Shown here piece by piece: positions 36,142 through 44,872 of a stretch of 64,000 nt of DNA. Positions within the stretch are counted from its first letter, which is position 1; every line of letters starts with the position of its first letter. Made by a program: the position numbers and the translations under genes. The stretch is taken from assembly GCF_023284065.1 (NCBI RefSeq), contig NZ_JAKIKP010000015.1, positions 1 through 64,000 on the forward strand, given 5' to 3'. A model generated the notes under the pieces. It ran no database searches, was not told the DNA's origin, and saw only the letters and a program-made list of their open reading frames with translations. This DNA is from Shewanella gaetbuli (lineage in GTDB: Bacteria; Pseudomonadota; Gammaproteobacteria; Enterobacterales; Shewanellaceae).

Positions 36142-37410
36142 ATGGTTGATGTATTAGTCACCAACGGCCCAGCATTAATTGCGATAGCGGCTGCATTTGG
36201 ATTTTTGATGGCGTGGGGTATTGGTGCCAATGACGTAGCCAATGCAATGGGAACCTCAGTAGGTTCTAATGCCATTACCATCAAACAAGCTATCATCATT
36301 GCGATGATTTTTGAATTTGCCGGTGCGTTTTTAGCCGGTGGTGAAGTGACCAGTACCATTCGTAAAGGCATTATTGATGCTAGTTACTTTACTGATGTGC
36401 CTGAATATCTAGTGTTCGGTATGATTGGCTCACTGCTTGCTGCAGGTATTTGGCTGGTTGTCGCTTCTGCATTAGGTTGGCCGGTTTCAACAACTCACTC
36501 TATTATTGGTGCAATTGTTGGTTTCGCCGCGGTAGGTGTTAGCGCTGATGCTGTGGAGTGGGGCAAAGTTGTAGGTATTGTGGGCTCTTGGGTGGTTACC
36601 CCTGCTATTTCAGGCTTTATTGCTTATACCATTTTCCAAAGCGTGCAAAAATTGATTTTTGACACCTCAGACCCACTCGGTAATGCTAAGCGTTATGTAC
36701 CATTTTACATGGCATTAGCAGGCTTTGTTATGTCACTAGTGACCGTAACAAAAGGCTTAAAACATGTTGGTTTACATTTCTCAACGCTAGAAGCCTACTT
36801 ACTTGCTGGTGCGATTGCTGTTGCTGTGGGTGTATTTGGTAAAGTGGCCATTGCTCGTTTAAAAATGAGTGAAAAAGCTGACCGTCAGACTCAATTTGGT
36901 AATGTTGAAAAAGTGTTTGCCATTCTCATGGTTGTTACCGCCTGTTGTATGGCGTTTGCTCATGGCTCAAACGACGTTGCTAACGCTATTGGTCCATTAG
37001 CTGCTGTAGTGTCAGTAGTTGATAGTGGCGGTGTCATTGGCTCTAAAGCCGTATTGGCATGGTGGATTTTACCGTTAGGTGCTGTAGGTATTGTGCTTGG
37101 TCTGGCTATTTTTGGTCAGCGAGTAATGAAAACCATTGGTAAAAACATTACTCACTTAACTCCTAGTCGTGGTTTTGCTGCTGAGCTAGCGGCTGCCTCA
37201 ACGGTAGTTATCGCCTCAGGAACTGGCTTACCTATTTCGACCACTCAAACATTAGTTGGTGCGGTTTTAGGCGTTGGTATGGCACGTGGTATTGCAGCTA
37301 TCAACATTGGTGTTGTACGTAATATTGTTGTGTCTTGGGTGGTTACACTTCCTGCTGGTGCAGGCCTATCTATTGTGTTCTTCTTCATGATTAAAGGTAT
37401 TTTTAGTTAA
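36142..37410 (+). CDS. pit: low-affinity inorganic phosphate transporter Pit
   Basis: Inner-membrane phosphate (metal-phosphate) symporter of 422 aa with about ten helices. It has two copies of the PHO4 signature: GANDVANAMGTSVGS in the N-terminal half and GSNDVANAIGPLAAV in the C-terminal half. The WPVSTTHSI and LPISTTQTL repeats are also characteristic. Operon with the DUF47 protein. Confidence 0.94.
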   Translation: MVDVLVTNGPALIAIAAAFGFLMAWGIGANDVANAMGTSVGSNAITIKQAIIIAMIFEFAGAFLAGGEVTSTIRKGIIDASYFTDVPEYLVFGMIGSLLAAGIWLVVASALGWPVSTTHSIIGAIVGFAAVGVSADAVEWGKVVGIVGSWVVTPAISGFIAYTIFQSVQKLIFDTSDPLGNAKRYVPFYMALAGFVMSLVTVTKGLKHVGLHFSTLEAYLLAGAIAVAVGVFGKVAIARLKMSEKADRQTQFGNVEKVFAILMVVTACCMAFAHGSNDVANAIGPLAAVVSVVDSGGVIGSKAVLAWWILPLGAVGIVLGLAIFGQRVMKTIGKNITHLTPSRGFAAELAAASTVVIASGTGLPISTTQTLVGAVLGVGMARGIAAINIGVVRNIVVSWVVTLPAGAGLSIVFFFMIKGIFS

Positions 37411-37432
37411 TTAATGAGCTGAATCACGATAA

Positions 37433-37460
37433 AAGAAGGAAGTCATATGACTTCCTTCTT
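37433..37460 (+). terminator. 28-bp perfect palindrome after pit
   Basis: AAGAAGGAAGTCAT is followed directly by its inverse with no spacer bases. It sits 22 bp past the pit stop. In RNA it folds to a long stem with a forced 4-base loop. The T-run is short, so it may be a terminator or a 3' protecting stem. Confidence 0.7.
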
Positions 37461-37519
37461 GCATTAATAGCCTTAAATAAATAGCATGACTGCTAATTGA
37501 AAGCGTTAGGGAACCGACA

Positions 37520-38101
37520 GTGTTAAGAGTCATTAAATTTTTCACCTTTTTATCTTTGTGTTTAACTGCTCATGTTCAAGCGGCTAATCATTATATTTCA
37601 GATGATGTATTCACTTATATTCATGGGGGGCCAGGTACCCAATATCGTATTCTAGGAAGTGTCGAAGCAGGGCAGCCAGTCACTTTTTCAGGTAAAACTG
37701 AAGGGGACTATTCGCAAATTGTGGATCATAAAGGGCGCGAAGGTTGGGTTAAAAATGATTTTTTAACTGACAAACCAAGTTTCCGTGTGAGTTATCCGCA
37801 AGTTGAGTCAGAGCTGATTAAAGTAAATGAGCAATTAAATCAGCTTTCTTTGAGTACTGATAATGCGACACAAGACTTAGCGATAGCCAACAAGAAGGTA
37901 TCAGAGTTGCAGCAGGCATTAGCGCTGGCTGAAAAAGAACGTGACACCGCACAGTTTGAGTTAAAGTCTGCTATTGATAATAAGTTATTTCGTATGTGGC
38001 AACAGGGCGGGATGATTGCTGGTATTGGTGCATTAATTGGTATTATTTTAGTTTACCTGCCAAGACCGCAACGTCGTAATAAGAGCCGTTGGATGTCGTA
38101 A
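37520..38101 (+). CDS. TIGR04211 SH3-domain membrane-anchored protein (YgiM-like)
   Basis: 193 aa. It has a signal peptide (core FFTFLSLCLTAHVQA) and a bacterial SH3 domain with VFTYIHGGPGTQYRILGSV and GWVKNDFL. A heptad-rich coiled coil follows (about residues 95-150), then a C-terminal TM helix (about 160-180) with a basic tail. The layout equals YgiM of E. coli: periplasmic, anchored at its C-terminus. Function is not established. The start is a GTG preceded by AGGGAA. Confidence 0.88.
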   Translation: MLRVIKFFTFLSLCLTAHVQAANHYISDDVFTYIHGGPGTQYRILGSVEAGQPVTFSGKTEGDYSQIVDHKGREGWVKNDFLTDKPSFRVSYPQVESELIKVNEQLNQLSLSTDNATQDLAIANKKVSELQQALALAEKERDTAQFELKSAIDNKLFRMWQQGGMIAGIGALIGIILVYLPRPQRRNKSRWMS

Positions 38102-38151
38102 TTAATCGTTTAATTGCAGCGTCAGTTAGATTTTTTACAAATTTTTCAAAC

Positions 38152-38183
38152 AAAAAGGCCGGCACATTTGTGTTGGCCTTTTT
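38152..38183 (+). terminator. intrinsic terminator of the TIGR04211 gene
   Basis: The stem AAAAAGGCCggcac/gtgttGGCCTTTTT (two G-T pairs) ends in a T-run. Confidence 0.88.
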
Positions 38184-38319
38184 GTTTGCCGCCCCGCTAA
38201 GTTACTGGCATATAAGCCATAAAATATAACCGCCATTGAGTTGTTATTTAAACGTTAACAGCGGCAGTTATTTTTTGAAGAAAAAAATGTGTTCTTAAGT
38301 GGTTTTTAGGTCATTTGAC

Positions 38320-38350
38320 AGTGTTCTTGATCACATTTTGCGAGTATACT
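38320..38350 (+). promoter_or_regulatory. putA promoter region with CRP-like site
   Basis: AGTGTTCTTGATCACA (38320-38335) matches the CRP core at 13 of 16 positions, with a perfect right arm TGATCACA. A -10-like TATACT is at 38345-38350. The site would overlap the -35 region, so CRP may repress or the true start may lie farther downstream. This covers the 353-bp gap before putA, which otherwise holds only the preceding terminator. Confidence 0.55.
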
Positions 38351-38454
38351 CCGCCTGAATCGTACATTGTATACAAAATAAAATAATTCAATGTGCAGAC
38401 TATAAATTGGTTTTTAAAACCCTCCTTCAATTGACCATGATGGAAGCCAAAATA

Positions 38455-41400
38455 ATGTTCAAAGCGAGTGAAGTACTGGGCGGTCGCTATGACAACGCCA
38501 CTCTAGACGAGCTTTTTCAGGCCGTTACAGATAATTACGTTGTTGATGAAAATCAATATTTATCGGAGCTAATTACCCTTGTGCCTTCTTCTGATGAAGA
38601 AATTCAGCTGGTAACAAAGCGTGCTCATGAATTGGTAAATAAAGTTCGTCAGTTTGAGAAAAAAGGCTTAATGGTGGGGATTGATGCATTTTTGCAGCAA
38701 TATAGCCTAGAAACTCAAGAGGGCATTATTTTAATGTGCTTAGCTGAGGCATTATTACGTATTCCTGATTCAGAAACGGCTGATGCGTTAATTGAAGATA
38801 AGCTTTCGGGTGCCAAATGGGATGAGCACATTAGCCGAAGTGACTCAGTACTGGTTAATGCCTCGACTTGGGGGTTGATGTTAACGGGTAAAATTATCAA
38901 ATTAGACCGTAAAATAGATGGCACTCCTAGCAATTTATTAAATCGCTTAGTGAACCGTTTGGGTGAGCCAGTTATTCGCCAAGCTATGCTTGCCGCCATG
39001 AAAATAATGGGTAAACAATTCGTCTTAGGGCGTACCATTAAAGAAGCGTTGCAAAATAGTCAAGACAAGCGTGAAAAAGGCTATACCCACAGCTACGATA
39101 TGTTGGGTGAAGCTGCACTTACCGCTAAAGATGCGCAAAAGTACTTTAATGATTACAGCAAGGCTATTGGTGATTTAGGCGCTCAACCTTACGATGATTC
39201 ATTGTCTCCAAGGCCGACTATTTCAATTAAGTTGTCTGCACTACATCCTCGTTATGAAGTCGCTAATGAAGATCGTGTTTTAACTGAATTATACGACACG
39301 GTAATTAAACTGATTCAACAAGCGCGAAGTGTTGATATTGGTATTTCAATTGATGCTGAAGAAGCTGACCGTCTTGAATTGTCATTGAAGTTATTCAAGA
39401 AACTATATCAATCAGATGCAGCTAAAGGCTGGGGCTTATTAGGGATTGTTGTTCAAGCCTACTCTAAGCGTTGCTTACCGGTATTGTGCTGGATAAATCG
39501 TTTAGCGAAAGAGCAAGGCGATGAAGTTCCATTGCGTTTGGTAAAAGGGGCTTATTGGGACAGCGAACTGAAATGGGCTCAACAAGCTGGTGATGCGGGC
39601 TACCCACTTTACACTCGTAAGGCGGGTACGGATGTGTCTTATTTGGCTTGCGCGCGCTATTTATTGTCTGAGGCAACTCGCGGTAATATTTATCCTCAAT
39701 TCGCCACTCATAATGCGCAAACTGTTGCCAGTATTACCGCGATGGCGGGGGATAGAAATTACGAGTTTCAGCGTTTGCATGGTATGGGACAAGAGCTCTA
39801 CGACACCATGTTGGCAGAAAGCGGCGTTAAAACGGTACGCATTTATGCCCCCGTTGGCGCGCATAAAGACTTACTGCCTTATTTAGTTCGCCGTTTGTTA
39901 GAAAATGGGGCTAATACTTCATTTGTTCACAAACTTGTTGACCCTAAAACGCCTATCGATTCATTAGTGGTTCATCCTTTGGTGACCCTACAAAAATATA
40001 CCACCTTTGCTAATAATAAAATTGTTCAACCCATTGATATCTTTGGGGATGAAAGAAAAAATTCTAAAGGACTAAACATGAACATTATTTCTGAGTCGGA
40101 ACCATTTTTTGCTGCGTTAGATAAATTTGCTCAAACCCAATGGCAAGCTGGTCCATTGGTAAATGGTGAGACGTTAGCAGGCGAAATAAAAGAAGTTGTG
40201 AGTCCGTTCGATACCACTAAATATGTCGGTAAAGTGGCATTTGCCGATAAAAATGCCATTGAAACCGCCATCGCTTCAGCCGATAACGCATTTGTAACGT
40301 GGAGCAGAACCCCGGTTGAAGTTCGTGCTAGTGCATTACAAAAGTTAGCTGACTTATTAGAAGAAAACCGTGAAGAGCTAATTGCATTATGTACTCGTGA
40401 AGCAGGTAAAAGCATTCAAGACGGTATAGATGAGGTTCGTGAAGCGGTTGATTTTTGTCGTTATTATGCTGTTCAAGCTAAAAAAATGATGGCCAAACCT
40501 GAATTGCTTCCAGGCCCTACGGGTGAGCTAAATGAGTTGTTTTTACAAGGCCGAGGCATTTTTGTTTGTATCAGCCCATGGAACTTCCCGCTGGCGATTT
40601 TCTTAGGGCAAGTATCAGCGGCATTGGCTGCGGGTAATACCGTGATTGCCAAACCGGCTGAGCAAACCTGTTTAGTGGGTTATCGTGCCGTGCAATTAGC
40701 ACATGAAGCGGGTATTCCAAAAGACGTATTACAGTTTTTACCCGGTACGGGCGCTACTGTTGGCGCAGCATTAACCTCTGACGAGCGTATTGGTGGAGTA
40801 TGTTTTACTGGCTCAACAGGCACTGCTAAATTAATTAACCGCACTTTGGCTAATCGTGAAGGGGCGATTATTCCTTTAATCGCGGAAACTGGCGGACAAA
40901 ATGCGATGGTGGTTGACTCAACCTCACAACCAGAGCAAGTGGTTAATGACATTGTATCGTCTTCATTTACTAGCGCGGGTCAACGTTGTTCAGCGCTGCG
41001 TGTGTTGTTCTTGCAAGAAGATATTGCAGAGCGTGTTATTGACGTGATGAAAGGGGCGATGGAGCAATTAACCATAGGTGACCCAAGTTATATCAAAACC
41101 GATGTTGGCCCAGTAATTGATGCTACAGCGAAAGCTAACTTAAATGCCCATATTGATCATATTAAGCAAGTCGGCAAACTCATTAATCAGCTTGAGTTAC
41201 CACAAGGCACTGAAAATGGTCATTTTGTTGCGCCTACCGCAGTCGAGATTGACTCTATTCGAGTATTAGAGAAAGAGCATTTTGGTCCTATTTTACATGT
41301 GATTCGTTATAAAGCCGCTGACTTAGCGAAAGTGATTAATGAAATTAACAGTACAGGCTTTGGTTTAACCTTAGGTATTCATAGCCGAAACGAAGGCCAC

Positions 41401-41634
41401 GCACTTAATCTTGCGGATAAAGTAGATGTGGGTAATGTTTACATTAACCGTAATCAAATTGGTGCCGTTGTTGGCGTGCAACCTTTTGGTGGTCAAGGCT
41501 TATCAGGTACCGGCCCTAAAGCAGGTGGTCCACACTATTTAACCCGTTTTGTGACTGAAAAAACTCGCACCAATAACATTACTGCCATTGGGGGTAATGC
41601 GACATTATTGTCATTAGGTGATGCTGACGAGTAA
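38455..41634 (+). CDS. putA: bifunctional proline dehydrogenase/P5C dehydrogenase PutA
   Basis: Oxidises proline to glutamate in two steps, FAD- then NAD-dependent. 1059 aa, lacking the N-terminal ribbon-helix-helix DNA-binding domain of the ~1320-aa E. coli PutA, so probably not an autoregulator. PRODH barrel marks are SIKLSALHPRYE and LVKGAYWDSELK. P5C dehydrogenase marks are SPWNFPLAIFLGQVSAAL, Glu in AETGGQNAMVV and the catalytic Cys in SAGQRCSALRV. The frame begins at 38407, but GGAAG before the ATG at 38455 and the N-terminus MFKASEVLGG support that start. Confidence 0.95.
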   Translation: MFKASEVLGGRYDNATLDELFQAVTDNYVVDENQYLSELITLVPSSDEEIQLVTKRAHELVNKVRQFEKKGLMVGIDAFLQQYSLETQEGIILMCLAEALLRIPDSETADALIEDKLSGAKWDEHISRSDSVLVNASTWGLMLTGKIIKLDRKIDGTPSNLLNRLVNRLGEPVIRQAMLAAMKIMGKQFVLGRTIKEALQNSQDKREKGYTHSYDMLGEAALTAKDAQKYFNDYSKAIGDLGAQPYDDSLSPRPTISIKLSALHPRYEVANEDRVLTELYDTVIKLIQQARSVDIGISIDAEEADRLELSLKLFKKLYQSDAAKGWGLLGIVVQAYSKRCLPVLCWINRLAKEQGDEVPLRLVKGAYWDSELKWAQQAGDAGYPLYTRKAGTDVSYLACARYLLSEATRGNIYPQFATHNAQTVASITAMAGDRNYEFQRLHGMGQELYDTMLAESGVKTVRIYAPVGAHKDLLPYLVRRLLENGANTSFVHKLVDPKTPIDSLVVHPLVTLQKYTTFANNKIVQPIDIFGDERKNSKGLNMNIISESEPFFAALDKFAQTQWQAGPLVNGETLAGEIKEVVSPFDTTKYVGKVAFADKNAIETAIASADNAFVTWSRTPVEVRASALQKLADLLEENREELIALCTREAGKSIQDGIDEVREAVDFCRYYAVQAKKMMAKPELLPGPTGELNELFLQGRGIFVCISPWNFPLAIFLGQVSAALAAGNTVIAKPAEQTCLVGYRAVQLAHEAGIPKDVLQFLPGTGATVGAALTSDERIGGVCFTGSTGTAKLINRTLANREGAIIPLIAETGGQNAMVVDSTSQPEQVVNDIVSSSFTSAGQRCSALRVLFLQEDIAERVIDVMKGAMEQLTIGDPSYIKTDVGPVIDATAKANLNAHIDHIKQVGKLINQLELPQGTENGHFVAPTAVEIDSIRVLEKEHFGPILHVIRYKAADLAKVINEINSTGFGLTLGIHSRNEGHALNLADKVDVGNVYINRNQIGAVVGVQPFGGQGLSGTGPKAGGPHYLTRFVTEKTRTNNITAIGGNATLLSLGDADE

Positions 41635-41672
41635 CACTGTGTCATTAAGCCTTGAATAAATACCATTAAACG

Positions 41673-41706
41673 AATGCCGTTCATTATTAATGAACGGCAT
41701 TTTTTA
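41673..41706 (+). terminator. intrinsic terminator of putA
   Basis: The stem AATGCCGTTCATT/AATGAACGGCATT has a 3-base loop and is followed by T6. Confidence 0.92.
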
Positions 41707-41760
41707 TGCGTTGTATTTGCAAAATAGTTTCGGTCAATCACTTTATATTTCAAGCTGAAG

Positions 41761-43476
41761 TTAGCTCAGTAATGCCATAATCCAAAGCACCAACAACACA
41801 GCACTGCAAGCTTGCCAAAATTGCACTGGGTTTTTTTCAATCATAGGCAATGAACGTTGTGATTGGAATTTGGGGTTAGGGGTGATGAGATCCGCTAAAA
41901 ACTCAGACACCTCAGTATAACGTTGCTGTGGGTTCACTTTAACGGCTTTAGCTATCGTCCCTTCAACCCAATGTGGGATATCACTGCGAATGGAGTTAGC
42001 AGGAACATAATGTAGTGCCTGTTGCGACTTATGAGTGGTACAACGAGCCACATGGGTACCATAAGGTAATTTTCCTGTCAGCATTTGGTAAGCCAGTACC
42101 CCTAAAGAGAAAATATCAGCTTGCTGAGTGCCTATTTCCCCTAAAAAATATTCTGGGGCGCTAAATTGAGCGGTACCTTTAATGTGGTCATCCATGGGTA
42201 AAATTTCACTGACCCCTGCGACTCTTACCGCGCCAAAATCGATAATTTTCACCAAACCATCAGGGGTGATAATAATATTGTTGGGTCGAATATCACGATG
42301 TATAATTTCTTGACGATGTAATGCCTGTAAGCCTTTGCCCACTTGCACCAAAATTGTTCGTACAGAGTCTAAATCAGGATCTGGGTGGTCTAGCATCCAC
42401 TGGGCTAAATTGGTACCACTAACATATTCAGATATCGAGTAAACACAAGATTTAGAGCGAGGTTGCGGTAAGGTTTTTAAGAGATTGGGGTGCGATAGTC
42501 TTTGCATGACCCACTCTTCCATTAATAAGCTTTCAAGCGTGTCCTGACAATGCTTTAGCTCCATTGAAGGGGCTTTAAATACTACCTTCTGTTGGGTTTG
42601 TAGATCTTGGGCTAAAAACACATGGCTACGGCCGCCAATAAATAGTTCTCTAATTAATAAGTAATCATCAATGGTTTGGTTAGCAGTCAATGTGGGGGTG
42701 GATTTAAGCGTTTGTGCTTGCTCTTGCCATTCACTTAATGCCTTTGAGGGTAATTGTTCAACGGCGACAATCATGACAGATAAATTATCGTCACTGCCAT
42801 TCTCAAGTGCCGTGTGGACGATTACTTTTGCACAGTGGTCTAAGTCTGTTTGGTGAGTGTCGATGATCTCACCAAGTTGATTAGGGCTCACAAATTCGTA
42901 CACACCGTCAGTGGCTAAAATATAATGCTCACCTTTAGCAAGGGGGTAATGGGCGTAATCGATGTCTAAAATGGCCTCAAGCCCTAGTGCTCTTGAAAGG
43001 TAACTGGTTTTCTCATCAATATAACGACGATGATCTTGAGTCAGTTGTTCAAGCGAGTGGTTGACATAACGGTAAATTCGACTATCGCCACAATGTAAAG
43101 TGTGCAGCGTATTAGATTTGAAAACCATTGCACTGAATGTCGCCACATAACCTTTATTTAAATCAAATCGGAATTCACTGTTTTTTGATTGTGCATGCAA
43201 CCAATAATTGGTGGCTTTAAGTACTTTTAATGCGGCATTTTTAGTCGACCAAGCGCAAGGGGTTGAATAATAGTCATGGGTAAAACTGTCAACTGCGGTT
43301 CGGCTGGCTATTTGGCTCACATTGCTACTGCTTATGCCATCAGACAAAGCAAATACCGCCCCTTTGCTATTTAACAAACCCGCTTTAGGAATCTGGTATT
43401 GCAATGCGTCTTGATTAAGCGCTTTAGTTCCCGCAATGGAATATTGGCCGACCGACAACGCCAAGGTTTGTTTCAT
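41761..43476 (-). CDS. PP2C phosphatase-Ser/Thr kinase fusion, membrane-anchored
   Basis: A 571-aa two-domain signalling protein. Residues ~8-240 are a PP2C phosphatase with its acidic metal ligands in NQDALQY, ALSDGISS, TDGVYEF and DDNLSVMI. Residues ~265-530 are a Hanks-type kinase with the ATP Lys in VVFKAP, HRDIRPNN (Arg where Lys is usual), IDFGAV and the APEYFLGE activation end. The C-terminus is one TM helix (VLLVLWIMALL). Both enzyme cores look intact. The start at 43476 is chosen over a TTG at 43488 from GAG spacing. Downstream of, and likely cotranscribed with, the FNT channel gene; regulation of that channel or of nitrite metabolism is only inferred. Confidence 0.9.
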   Translation of the reverse strand: MKQTLALSVGQYSIAGTKALNQDALQYQIPKAGLLNSKGAVFALSDGISSSNVSQIASRTAVDSFTHDYYSTPCAWSTKNAALKVLKATNYWLHAQSKNSEFRFDLNKGYVATFSAMVFKSNTLHTLHCGDSRIYRYVNHSLEQLTQDHRRYIDEKTSYLSRALGLEAILDIDYAHYPLAKGEHYILATDGVYEFVSPNQLGEIIDTHQTDLDHCAKVIVHTALENGSDDNLSVMIVAVEQLPSKALSEWQEQAQTLKSTPTLTANQTIDDYLLIRELFIGGRSHVFLAQDLQTQQKVVFKAPSMELKHCQDTLESLLMEEWVMQRLSHPNLLKTLPQPRSKSCVYSISEYVSGTNLAQWMLDHPDPDLDSVRTILVQVGKGLQALHRQEIIHRDIRPNNIIITPDGLVKIIDFGAVRVAGVSEILPMDDHIKGTAQFSAPEYFLGEIGTQQADIFSLGVLAYQMLTGKLPYGTHVARCTTHKSQQALHYVPANSIRSDIPHWVEGTIAKAVKVNPQQRYTEVSEFLADLITPNPKFQSQRSLPMIEKNPVQFWQACSAVLLVLWIMALLS

Positions 43477-43521
43477 CTTATTACTCAAGTAAAGTGAATG
43501 GGATTTAGCGACAGATGCAAC

Positions 43522-43551
43522 AAAGCCCTGACCATCTGTGCAGGGCTTTTT
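43522..43551. terminator. hairpin between FNT gene and the PP2C-kinase gene
   Basis: The stem AAAGCCCTG/CAGGGCTTT has a 10-base loop. The clean T-run is on the plus strand; on the minus strand the tract is TTTGTTG, so read-through from the FNT gene to the kinase gene is likely partial. Confidence 0.65.
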
Positions 43552-43564
43552 AATGTATTAAAAC

Positions 43565-44416
43565 TTATGACAATGCGCTTGAATTGGTTGCCGTTGTCGG
43601 TACTGCTGTTGCTTTACGTTCAGGACTCGTTTTCACATGAGTCAGATATAATGGAAGACCCACTAATAATAATCCGCCGACTAAGTTACCTAATGCTGTA
43701 GGAATTTCATTCCAAATAAAGTAATCAACAACGGTAAACTCTCCCCCCATAATCATTGAGAATGGAAATAGGAACATGTTGACAATCGAGTGCTCAAAAC
43801 CCATAAAAAAGAACAACATAACCGGCATCCACATTGCAGCCATTTTGCCGCTGACAGAGGTTGAGATCATTGCACCAACAACCCCCATAGACACCATCCA
43901 GTTACATAACATGCCGCGAATAAAGATAGTAAACCAGCCAGCAACACCATGTTCTTGGTAGCCTAAGGTACGTGATTCACCAATGGTACTCACTTTAGCT
44001 GCTAAGGTGCCACCGTCGGTGTTATAACCATAGGTTAGAATAAATGACGCAAAAAATGCCACTGTGAGCGCACCAGCAAAGTTACCGGTAAACACTAGCC
44101 CCCAATTTCGAAAACATTGGTCCCAAGTACATCCCGGACGCTTATTTAATACTGCTAAAGGGACTAGGGTAAATACACCGGTTAATAGGTCAAACTTCAT
44201 GAGGTATAACATAATGAAGCCGACAGGAAATAATAACGCACCAATTAAAGGTGAGCCTGTTTTGACGATGACGGTAATGGCAAAAAAGGCGGCTAAGCCT
44301 AAAATGGCTCCCGCCATAAAGGCTCTTACTAACGTATCTTTGGTAGACATGAATATTTTTTGCTCACCCGCATCTACCATTTTGGTGACAAACTCCTTGG
44401 GTTCTATATATGACAT
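43565..44416 (-). CDS. formate/nitrite transporter (FNT) family channel
   Basis: Pentameric inner-membrane channel for small monovalent anions such as formate or nitrite. 283 aa with six helices. FNT signatures are present: RGMLCNWMVSMGV and GFEHSIVNMFLFP, the latter holding the central-pore His. Sequence alone does not separate FocA-type from NirC-type. It is upstream of the PP2C-kinase gene, same strand. Confidence 0.9.
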   Translation of the reverse strand: MSYIEPKEFVTKMVDAGEQKIFMSTKDTLVRAFMAGAILGLAAFFAITVIVKTGSPLIGALLFPVGFIMLYLMKFDLLTGVFTLVPLAVLNKRPGCTWDQCFRNWGLVFTGNFAGALTVAFFASFILTYGYNTDGGTLAAKVSTIGESRTLGYQEHGVAGWFTIFIRGMLCNWMVSMGVVGAMISTSVSGKMAAMWMPVMLFFFMGFEHSIVNMFLFPFSMIMGGEFTVVDYFIWNEIPTALGNLVGGLLLVGLPLYLTHVKTSPERKATAVPTTATNSSALS

Positions 44417-44689
44417 AGCGCTGCATCCTATCGTTATTTAGTTACACGTGCATAAGCTATAACTGTGCCATAAAATTTAATGCGATTTATTTCAATGGCT
44501 TATTCTAATCTGGTGTCGTAATTAAGCTAAAGTTGTGCACCTTGCACTAACCGTCTGCACTTTCATAGAGCAAAAATCACTCAGGTGGCGGTGTGATATT
44601 TTTAGTAACTAGCTGGATTGTTATCTATTTGATGGTGTTTATGTTGCGCTATTGGGGTGTCAGTTTTTGTAATTTGTAAAAACAGACCT

Positions 44690-44721
44690 AGAAGCAAAGA
44701 AGTCTAGACGTCTAGATTGCA
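44690..44721 (+). promoter_or_regulatory. MetJ operator (tandem met boxes)
   Basis: Four contiguous 8-mers in the order AGAAGCAA, AGAAGTCT, AGACGTCT, AGATTGCA. The third is the perfect MetJ consensus AGACGTCT, the second matches 7/8, and the outer two about 4/8. This lies 150 bp upstream of the NhaC-like transporter and marks methionine/SAM control. The rest of the 456-bp gap shows nothing else clear. Confidence 0.88.
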
Positions 44722-44872
44722 ATTATTAAAAAGTTCTCTTATTCTTGGCTCAATTATTCAAGAGTGTATAGGATGTATGTGTCATATTCGTTATTGCGAA
44801 TATAGTTAACCTAAACCCATTTAAGGTTAGTTAGCCACTCATCAAGCTAAACCGATAACAAGAGAGATAACT

